From Isochrysis galbana (lineage: Eukaryota; Haptophyta; Isochrysidales; Isochrysidaceae), in the NCBI GenBank assembly GCA_018136815.1, contig CM030935.1, positions 1,996,388-2,060,387 of the forward strand: a stretch of 64,000 nt of DNA, read 5' to 3'. This document shows positions 43,298 to 51,500 of this stretch, piece by piece (the first letter of the stretch is position 1; each line of letters opens with the position of its first letter). The position numbers and the translations under genes are program-made. A model generated the notes under the pieces. The model ran no database searches and was not told the origin of the DNA. It saw only the letters and a program-made list of their open reading frames with translations.

Positions 43298-44392
43298 TCA
43301 TCTTCTTCGTCTTTTTCTCACATCCCTCTTCCTCGTCGTTCTGCTGGCAGGCGACGATATCGCTTGGCTGATCTTGGTTGGGTGGCGAGTGGCGAGATCC
43401 GTGATGCGTGCGAGGACGGCCTTCTTGTCCTGCATGTAGAGTTTGCCAGCTGCTCGGCGCACTTGCACCATGGGATCCGCTTCAGCGTACGCGACCGCCG
43501 TGATGTATTCCATGCAGAGGTACGCGACGGCGGCTTGCTCTCCAATGTATCTGGTCTTGAGGATTGGGATATTGTCGTACTCGTCAGAGTAGTCGCCGAC
43601 GAGCATGAGGGTTGCCTTGCACCAACGGCCCATGTATGGCTCGATGAGTGCCCACATCGACGGGTAGCGTTCCTTGGCCAGATCCACGCGAAAGTCTCCA
43701 CATCCACGGCCCATGCCAGAGGCTGAGAAGTTCGACGATGGCGGCGTACACCGTGGTGTCCTGGATTATGATGTCACCGGCCTGGTGGAATGAGAGTTCG
43801 AAGGTGGAGTCTGAGTCTTCGATGTTATTGTCTTCGTCGGAGTCTTGATCCTGTGAGGTGTGGTGGGTGGCGTCCGTGCTCAGCGTCGTGCGGGTGAGGG
43901 CAGTGGGCAGTGTCTCTTCGTTCTGGTCCCCCCCGGGGGGGTTGTATGCTCGTGCCTCATGCGTGCGGTGTGTTGTGTATGGGGGGATTTCTGTGGAGAG
44001 TGTGTTGTACGTTGTGGTGGAGTGGATGTGGTGCCCATAGGGGCCACCCGGCCTCGGGCCGCGCCGCCGGAGCAGCGCGGCCCTTGCCAGGGCGGGAGGG
44101 GCCTCTGCCATAAGGCATGCCCAATGGAGAAGTGGCTGCTGGGGCCTGACACTGTTGGGGTGCAACCAGCAGCATGTTGCCTCCCATGGGGGAGGCCAGC
44201 ATGACTGCCATGGGTGGTGTGGCCGGGGCCACGGGCCGTGTGGCGCGACCGGAGTCGCACGCACCTGCTCGGCCTCAGTGGGCGGACGCGGCCGCTTCGA
44301 CAGCGGCTGCTCCATGGGCACTGGGGGGGCGCCCTCGGCGGGGGGCCCGAAGGAGAGGGGAGTCGCGTCGGCGCGCTCCATCGCGTCTAAGT
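43298..44392 (-). pseudogene. Two-frame ORF of unknown family in a repeat-bounded block
   Basis: On the minus strand a frame starting ATGGAGCGC at about 44382, directly after the hairpin head, runs through proline- and threonine-rich sequence to FELSFHQAGDIIIQDTTVYAAIVELLS (about 43738). Continuity then shifts to another frame reading MGRGCGDFRVDLAKERYPSM and onward to residues such as GRWCKATLMLVGDYSDEYDN, PILKTRYIGEQAAVAYLCME and VRRAAGKLYMQDKKAV (down to about 43298). The second part looks like a compact alpha-helical domain under selection. Either a one-base frameshift or a short intron joins them. I do not recognise the family. A captured host gene or a mobile-element protein are both possible. 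Confidence 0.4.
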
Positions 44393-44405
44393 ATAAACTT
44401 AGTTG

Positions 44406-44937
44406 ACAAGTGAACGAGATAGACTTGGCATCACTACCGCCCTGCGCGACGCGGAACCAGACACCAACTTGCTCTACCAGCTCAAAGTCAACCCGCATCG
44501 CTTCATTCACGCCATGGCGGTGATATCGAGCGACAAGGAGCTGACTGGCCGATCCGCTTTCAGTCTTTACCCGTTGCGTCGGAAGATGGTTCCGCGGTAT
44601 GCGCACTTCGATCAAAGAGCCCTGCGCGACGTTCTGCGCCTTGGTGGGCTCTTATATGGCTACTTTACGTAAACGTGAGCCTTAGGTACGCATAGAGAAA
44701 AAGTTGGAATGCGCACGCACGGCGTCTCCGCGGGGGGACCGATGCACATCGCGCCGTGCCCATAATTACAAGTAATCACAGGTGCCATGGGCAAATATCT
44801 CTTAAATGTATGTTTATGTAGTTGTCCACATAGGGGGAAAGCGCCGACACGGCGCCCCCGGGGGGGGGACACGCGCCGCGGGAAAGCAGGGAAAATAAGT
44901 TGTTACGCTAGTCTGCATTTAATTTTAAAATAACGCT
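44406..44937. other. Spacer with a short unsupported frame
   Basis: The plus-strand frame 44403-44672 (LRDAEPDTNLLYQLKVNPHR and so on) looks protein-like in composition but matches nothing I know and has no ATG context. The rest is GC-rich spacer. Confidence 0.3.
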
Positions 44938-45950
44938 CTATATACAACTGTGGACATTCGATCGCTCAATTCGACTGATGTCCCACAATTGACGGAACGA
45001 CACCTCAGGTTGCGGGGGGGGGGGCTGGGTTGGGTGGGGTGCACCGGCCCCCAGTGGAATGTTCTCGTCTTCCTCCTGTGCCGCTGGGTGGCCCGTCTCT
45101 TTTTCGCTGTGGCGTAGGTGCCTCGGTGTTGGTGGGTCGCCGGGCCGGCTGCTATCTGCCATTGTAGCGATGAGGATAGCTCCGACTCTGGTGCGATGAT
45201 CCGCGCTCAGGAAGTGGAAATCGCGCGCTACGCCGGGGTCTGAGTGAAAACAAAACTATCACATGGCCCTCTTTTGACGGAACGCGACTTGGTATGCATC
45301 ATCATCATATATATACATATGATTCTTTTGTCACTCTATTCTCCATTCAAATTTTGACTGCTGGCAAATCCACAAACCGATGGTCATGGTCATGGTCTCC
45401 GACCGAAGTTCGTTCCTCGCTGAACTCGGCGGCGGGGGGGAGGGGGGCGCGGGCCCCGGGGGGTCGGGGGGGGGGGGAGGTCGGGAGGGGGCGAGTACTC
45501 CCAGGGTCCCATGGGAGGGGGTGGTGCGGAGAAAAACCGAACCTGAGGTTGCAGTCTCTCAATCTCAACTTCTAAGCCGCCAAGGCGCGCAGGCGCGCAC
45601 CGAAGCAGGCAGAGAAGAAGGACAGGGCCACGGCGCCACTGAACGCATCAAGGTAGGTGCAAGCTGCGTGCAAGGTGGATGTGCCATTCCCTCCCTCCTT
45701 ACCCCCCTCCGGCATTCCCTAATCTTCTTGTCAGTGACGAGGACGAGATTCTCCAGTGGCGGTGGTAAGGCGTGCACCCCTCCCAAACCGAGTGGAGGGG
45801 GAGGGGGGAGGTGGAAAACGCACGGCACCACGCCCGACCTGCGACCTGCGACCTAGACCTGGAACGTGTGGAACGTGGAACGTCCGTGCTCTTCGAACAA
45901 ATCGTCTCGCTCGCTCAAAATTCAAGTCCGTTATCATCGAGATACTTGTT
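44938..45950. repeat. LINE 3'-region composite and low-complexity DNA
   Basis: The stretch 44945-45170 (GTGGACATTCGATCG ... GACGGAACGACACCTC ... TTCCTCCTGTGCCGCTGGGTGGCC) matches the distal LINE 3' repeat at 30037-30102 and 55740-55770. The stretch 45300-45600 contains long G runs (45436-45480). No gene is recognised up to 45950. Confidence 0.45.
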
Positions 45951-46055
45951 CAATGGACCCTCATCGCGGGGCAGGGGCTCCGCTGCCGTCGTGGGCCTGG
46001 GTCCCTCAGCACTAGGTTCAAACAAGCAAACAAGCACAGACAAGAAAACTCCAAG
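45951..46055 (+). repeat. Family G hairpin module upstream of the J-domain gene
   Basis: CCCTCATCGCGGGG, then CAGGGGCTCCGCTGCCGTCG, GGGCCTGGGTCC, CTCAGCACTAGGTT and AAAACTCC follow the same order as 22050-22172, with a shortened 5' part. The gene start is about 136 bases downstream. Confidence 0.55.
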
Positions 46056-46190
46056 ATCCAAGAGTTGCGCGGACCTGCAGTTCTTAGTTGGTGCTTACTA
46101 CTAGTTAGAACCAGCAGTCCAGCACTAAGGTCTCCCGCCTTCCCGCGCGGGGCAACGTCGGCCAACGCCGCGCCGCCCGGCCGCTCTGCC

Positions 46191-48129
46191 ATGGGGCTCG
46201 CGGTCTTGCTACTCATCGCCGCATGCGGGATGAAGGGCTCGAGCAGGCTGGGCGTACGGGATGCCTCGTCGCGCTCCCGTCACGCCCCTGCCCTGCTTGC
46301 CGTAGACACACCCTTATCGTCGCGGCACTCCCGCAAGATCTCGCTGCCGGCCAATGCCGATGAGAAGACACTCAAGAAGGCCTTCAAGCAGCTTGCCATA
46401 GAGCTGCACCCGGACATCAGCGGGGGAGACGCGGAGGCAGCGGCTAAATTCGCTGAGATCTCTGCCGAGTACAGCCGCCTCCTGAAGCAAGCGCGTAAGG
46501 ACCAAAGCTTCCACTCTCCAAACAGAGTCTTGGCGATGGTAGCCCTTGCTGCTGCAGCACTCTACGGCACGACCGAGGATCCAGTGCTTCCGGTCGTGCT
46601 GTTCGCTGCAGGAAGTTGGATCTCAACAATACTCACAGAGGAGAGGAAGCCACCAAGGCAGCTGACGATGGCGAGGGACCTGCTTGCCCAGGGTGTGTCG
46701 CTAGCGTGGCGTTTCGTTGCCCCATTGCCAAGAAGAGAATGCTGATACCATGTCGGTGGTCTCACGTCGTCTCCTCCGCACCAACTATGCCGAGCTAAAA
46801 TTCTCGCATTGCAAGTGGAAGCACCTGCTTTGGCACTGTACCCATAGGATTTAATGACGTCTTTCAGGATTGACGTGTGCCCGATGACTCCTTTTCTTAG
46901 GTGAGAAGGCACAAACAGGTCTAGAGGACTTTGTGGCAAATGCTACAGTGACGAGCCTATCGATCTTCGCTGCAGTTATAAATGCCGCAGTCGATGCCGC
47001 CATCGGCGGGAGCAAGAGGGGCACCAATGATGCAAGGGATGAGTCCGCAGGTGAAGTGCGCACGCAAACTACTGTGGATTCTCCTAGCAACGGTGGCTTG
47101 AACTGCACACCTGCAACTCATGCAAACGTGAAGGCTGAACCCAAATCGGCGAATAGCACCGAATTTGAAGAGGCTGCCTCCAAGTCCAAGGAAAGCGTAC
47201 AGACTACGGTCGACATATTCTCGCGACAACTTGATGCCCATCCCGGAAGCGTGCAGGCCACTCGAGAAGACATGGGTGCTGCTCGAGCTCTCCACAAATC
47301 CTTGAAGAATGGCAACTGTGAGCCGGTCGTGTCCGGGCGGCCCACCATTCCGAAGCCAAACAGCACGCAAGAACGGAATGCCACCATCGGGTCAACAAAA
47401 GCATTTGAAGAGGCAACCCAGAAGAGGCGCAGCAAACACGTAGCATCAACGCCACCGAACAGCCAAAACTCAAAAGTGGAGCCATCTAATGCCGAAGCCG
47501 AGGGCGCTGTGAGTTTGGCGACAAAGGCCAGGAACAATACAATTTTAGGCCACGCTGTTGTAAACTCGCCCACCAGGACTAGTCCCAAGCGCACCACCAA
47601 AGACGAAAGAAACACGACAGGAAGAGCTCGTGATGCTCATGAAGTTCTAGATCAAGCCGCCACCAACCAAACAGGACTCATGGAAGCATCCGCTGTGAAG
47701 GAGGATTGCCGAGCGTCCTCCAATACCATGGAAGGCCAGAAGCCATCAGACGTTGTGGCCATCCTGCAGCGAGCCGTCAGGGAGACCCAGCAGGGTACAT
47801 CTGCACGAAAGGGTGAGGCTGCCGACACAAGCGACCGGATTGAGCGTGCCTTGGCGGCCGCTTTGGCTGCGGAGGCGAAGTTAGAACGTGCTCTACGTGC
47901 AAGAGAGGAAGCCAATGCACTTAGAGTCAAGAAGACGCAACAAGACGAGATGGTCGGAAGTGAAGCCGTCGCCGACCGCCAGATTGAACGGGCCATGGCT
48001 GCGGCTCTATCGGCAGAGGCGAAGCTTGAACGCGCCTTGCTTGCAAGGGAAGAAGCCAATGCACTCCGAGCGGGACTTGGGGACGCCAAAGCCCCGGCAA
48101 CATCGCCCAAGCGGCGTCGGAGGCGGTGA
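46191..48129 (+). CDS. Membrane J-domain protein with long coiled C-terminal tail
   Basis: Predicted exons 46191-46692 and 46901-48129 (208-base GT-AG intron, splitting a glycine codon) give 576 residues. If unspliced, the first exon alone ends at 46745 with 184 residues. The N-terminus has a signal-like hydrophobic segment (GLAVLLLIAACG). The J-domain follows, with helix II KTLKKAFKQLAIELHPD and an intact HPD, which stimulates Hsp70 ATPase. Two hydrophobic segments, VLAMVALAAAALYG and PVLPVVLFAAGSWI, come next. The second exon is threonine/serine/lysine-rich and ends with two 33-residue repeats, RIERALAAALAAEAKLERAL and RQIERAMAAALSAEAKLERAL, each followed by REEANALR. A basic PKRRRRR terminus closes it. 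The exon join is an inference. Confidence 0.65.
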
Positions 48130-48734
48130 CGCCACATCCGAATTCAAGTATATGCTAGACATGGATGCCGTCGCACTGCCTCACACCCTTGAGGTCGTGG
48201 GCATATGTTCCCTTTCTCAATACATGGTGCATGCTGCTCACGACGATGTTTGACGAATATTTGGATTTGCCGCTCATGCGACGGTCCTAAGGCTTATTGG
48301 ATACTTTTTGAGACGGCGATTAGGGCAAAACTCTGCATTGGCGGGGTATCACTAGTGTACGCCAGGATCTTTCCCTGCGAATGAAGGTTTGGGTCGTAGG
48401 AGGGGTGACAAAGGGGCCTCGCGCCATAATCATTGCTATATCTATCGAGACGGCATCACCAAGCCGCCTCACATCGACCCGTTTATTGAAGCAACATTCG
48501 GGTTTGGGCTCGGCCTTATTCGTTCAACTTGCATGGATTATGTTAGCCGCCTCACATCGATCCCGTTATTGCAGCAACATTCGGACATTCGGGGTTGGGC
48601 TCGCCCTCATTCATTCTATTCGCATGACTTATGTCTCACGCTGCCGCTTCTCCGTAGCATTAATCAGTGGCCGCTGTCAGCGGGCAAGAACAAATAGTGG
48701 GGCCATGGCGAGCACTACTCGTACGAGACTCGTA
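48130..48734. repeat. 3' flank with an 83-base tandem duplication
   Basis: AGCCGCCTCACATCGA starts at 48462 and again at 48545. Both units continue through GTTATTG.AGCAACATTCGG, GGGCTCG and TTGCATG/TCGCATG, with several differences. No gene is recognised. Confidence 0.6.
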
Positions 48735-49210
48735 TAAGAACCGTTTTAATATTCTCGCCTCACACGTGGCTATGGGGATAACTACTGTAGCCACACCCAT
48801 ATCCATATCCCTTCCTCTCCCTCACTTCCCGCCTTGCGGCAACTCCCCTCGTGCTCTACTTAGGGGAGGCTACAAAGGAGGCGATGGGCAAAGCAGGCGA
48901 ATGTAGGATTCTGCGACGGTGACTAGCCTGCAAGGAGGGGCATAGGAACGTAGACGACTTCTAAAACAAAAGGATCGATCGCGGATGCGACAAGGTTGTA
49001 CGGAGGGGGGGGGGGGGTTGCACCTCGACCTCAGGCGAGCCTCTCGGCGAGGCCGAGGCCGAGCGCTTTCGCCACAAGGCCGAGGTTGGTGCTCATCTTT
49101 AGCCTACCCTTGTCGTCTTCTATAAAGATGGGTGTGCCGAGCTGCCTAGCGGGCCTTTGAGTTTAGGTTTTCTTCCCTGGGCCGCCGTGCGGGTGCGCAC
49201 TAGGCTATGG
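48735..49210 (-). mobile_element. LINE 3' end including the end of the ORF
   Basis: The left end (CCGTTTTAATATTCTCGCCTCACACGTGG, 48743 on) is the reversed LINE tail. Further right, 49020-49200 on the minus strand translates QGRKPKLKGPLG, then FIEDDKGRLKMSTNLGLVAKALGL and AERL. This parallels the peptide at 55891-56106 (QGRKPKLKKSLE ... FIENEKGRLQLSENTRLVAKALGLAERLA). Protein-level conservation with synonymous drift indicates a once-functional LINE C-terminus. Confidence 0.7.
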
Positions 49211-49570
49211 GTCCCCGCCAATGATGGTGCATCAAAACTGATATCTGTGTTTAAATCAGTATCAGTTCACCTCGAGCACGCGACAAATCATCAAATCATG
49301 TCGAGGGACTCGTCTTCGAGATCCGCATTCGACAGACGAACGGTAGAGAGGTTGGAGGAGACGTTGAAGGTACTCCACTCGATGCGCGAGAGGCGTGGCA
49401 GCGCGGCCTTCGAGAGAGAGCGTGCGCAAGACATCGCCGTCTGCGTGTCTCAAGCGCAGTGACCGCAGCGAGTGGTTGGGCCGCGAGGTCACGTGGCGCG
49501 CACGCGCCGAACCTCCCTCCCCTCCCGCCCCCCCAACCGACTGAAGCTCGACTCGGACGCTGCGCAGTCG
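49211..49570. other. Spacer with a 54-codon frame
   Basis: An ATG at 49298 opens a 54-codon frame, MSRDSSSRSAFDRRTVERLE and onward, ending VSQAQ at 49462. It could form a helix but has no known relatives that I recognise. I do not call it a gene. Confidence 0.25.
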
Positions 49571-49927
49571 AGTGATGCGTCCTATTTCTCACCGCACTCC
49601 TATTGGGGGGGGTTGCAAATCCCCCCTTGCTTCCTCTGCTCCGCTCTCGCCCATCGCTCTCCCTGCGGCGCGTCGCCATGCGCGCGCCATGGCCTGCTCT
49701 CAGAGGTCCTCTGAGGGCTCCCAGAGGGCTCGTAGAGGCAGCTCAGGGGCCAGTGGAGGCTGGGCCTCAGCCCCTGCCCCCCCCGCCTCTCCCACGCTCG
49801 CCTCGCTGGCCATGGGTGCCGCCCGCCCAGGGGCCTCTGTATGCCTGCGCGACAAGGGATGGGGGGGAAGTCAGCTCGAGGGCAGGCCCCGCGCGGGCGT
49901 GGGAGTGCGATTCGCGACCCGGTGGTA
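49571..49927 (+). mobile_element. Family III retroposon, 3' part, interrupted by family II
   Basis: The segment matches 25965-26300 (TTTCTCACC.CACTCC.ATTGGGGG, GCGTCGCCATGCG.GCGCCATGGCCTGCTCTCAGAGG and so on). It ends in GATTCGCGACCCGGTGGTA (49909-49927), which is the target duplicated by the family II insertion. The element continues beyond 50838. Confidence 0.7.
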
Positions 49928-50819
49928 AAAATAAAATAAAATAATTAATGTTATATCCTAGCCAACCCCACTAGCTAATTGGACACAACTTTTCCGTCCC
50001 GGAATCCCGCCATCCGCCATGCCTGACGAGCCATGTGTCCGAGTGCTACCGGGGGGAGGGGGCACTGCCCCCTCCCCTCGATATTCGTCCTCCCCCCAGT
50101 GCACGCACCGACCCCGCGCACCCCAGCACGTCCTCTCCTCGAGTCCACGCTGGGGGAAAAACCCTTTCGGGCAAAAACAACGCAGGGGGGGGGGGGTGCA
50201 CTCGTGAATAGGAGCCCAGAAGCACGCTAATCTCTCCTCGCCTAAGCGAGTGGCCGCGGCGAGCCGCGGCCCTTCCCTCCTGGCTCTGGCGCCCCCGTCT
50301 TCTCTTACCCAAACGGGGCGAGAAGACACGTAAACGCCGGAGGGGAGATCTGCCACTCCCCCCTCCCCTCCCTCTTCCCTCTTCCTCCTCTCTTCCCTGC
50401 GGCTCTGGCCATGGCGCGCGCCTGCGGCCCCTCTTCAGGTCCCCAGGAGGCCAGCAGGGGCCTGGGAGCGCAGCTCAGGGGGCAGGTGAGGCTGGGGCAT
50501 GGCCCTGGCCCCTCCTGCCTCTCCATCGCTGGCTCTCGAGCCCCTGCCAGTCGACTGGAGCTGGCTGGGGGGTCCTAATCAGGGGGGCCCAGGGGGAGGA
50601 GGGGTTGGTCAGAGGGATTGGCTGGCCACGACCGGCCAGGGCGTGCGATTCAGGCATGCCTTTGGGGAGAGGGATGGGTCAGCAGGGCAGTGTGCTCCTG
50701 GCAAGCCATCAGGCATGCCAGGAGAGTGGGTGGTTCCTCCCCCATGGCGGGGGAGGAGTGGAGAGAGGGGGGGGCTCGTGCCCCGCCATGGGTGAACCAA
50801 GTATAAACTTAGTTTAGTT
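49928..50819 (-). mobile_element. Family II retroposon, complete uninterrupted copy
   Basis: The 19-base duplication GATTCGCGACCCGGTGGTA is at 49909-49927 and 50820-50838. On the minus strand it begins with the hairpin head (AACTAAGTTTATACTTGGTT at about 50795-50814). The same body order as 9851-11624 follows, without the nested insertion. It ends GGTTGGCTAGGATATAACATTAATT plus a TTTTA-repeat tail. It serves as the reference copy, 892 bases long. The short frames inside are GC-composition artefacts. Confidence 0.88.
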
Positions 50820-50838
50820 GATTCGCGACCCGGTGGTA

Positions 50839-51400
50839 TTGATGAGTGCCCAGCTCATGCCAAAAGGCAAAGCGCGGGGATGACCAATAGGCCCCCCGGA
50901 GGGGATTTGGAACCTGGAAGGGAAGGCGCGAGGCACCCCCCCATGCTCATACTAAGTATAAATTTAGTTCAGTGTGCAGAGGCACGAGTAAGAGTCACGA
51001 TCACCACTGCGCGATATGCCAATGCACGCGTACTTTTCAACGCTTCGAGCGCGCAAGCAACGGCGCTAACTCAAGCCGGTGCGCAAAAGGCTTGAGAAAG
51101 GCTTCACAGAAGACAAGCAAGTTTTGTAGTTAGGCAAGGGCCGCAGCCGAAGGAATGCGAGTGCCGAAGAGCCTCGTTCGCCACCCCACACCCACACGAT
51201 ATGTTCAAAACAGGGAAGGGACTCAGAACTGAGTTGCACAAGACTAACTGCGGACGGGCTGCGTTTCCACTCGGGATGATGGATGTGGTCCCACGCTCAT
51301 CGCAGAACATTATATGATGGGTAAATTTCGGCCCTCCTCGACATGCTCGCTGCGCGCGCGTTCATTGATCACGGTGCCGTCTGCGCACCAATTGTGCGTT
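50839..51400. other. Continuation of family III end, then spacer before the gap
   Basis: The segment 50839-50900 (GAGTGCCCAGCTCATGCCAAAAGGC) continues the interrupted element. A diverged hairpin head lies at 50947-50966 (ACTAAGTATAAATTTAGTT). The rest may include the 3' end of FAM135, but the open frame left of the gap does not match the expected C-terminus. Confidence 0.4.
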
Positions 51401-51500
51401 NNNNNNNNNNNNNNNNNNNNNNNNNNNNNNNNNNNNNNNNNNNNNNNNNNNNNNNNNNNNNNNNNNNNNNNNNNNNNNNNNNNNNNNNNNNNNNNNNNNN
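51401..51500. other. Assembly gap (100 N) cutting FAM135
   Basis: The 100-N placeholder interrupts the lipase domain of FAM135 just after its SSAEDRYVPHH segment. Translations that bridge the N run are meaningless. Confidence 0.99.

Larger units (their letters stand above)
43166..45291. repeat. Region bounded by inverted repeats
   Basis: GTCGCGTTCCGTCAA ... GTCAAAAGAGGGCCA at 43167-43197 is answered by the inverse TGGCCCTCTTTTGACGGAACGCGAC at 45264-45291. The left arm has seven extra bases. The arms enclose the unknown ORF and the hairpin head. A related terminus (AATTGACGGAACGACAC) occurs at 44986. It could be a transposon or two unrelated copies of one repeat end. Confidence 0.4.

Noticed and set aside
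49298-49462. 54-codon small protein
   Set aside because: The frame is open with an ATG but lies between two mobile elements, has no recognisable family and could arise by chance in GC-rich DNA.
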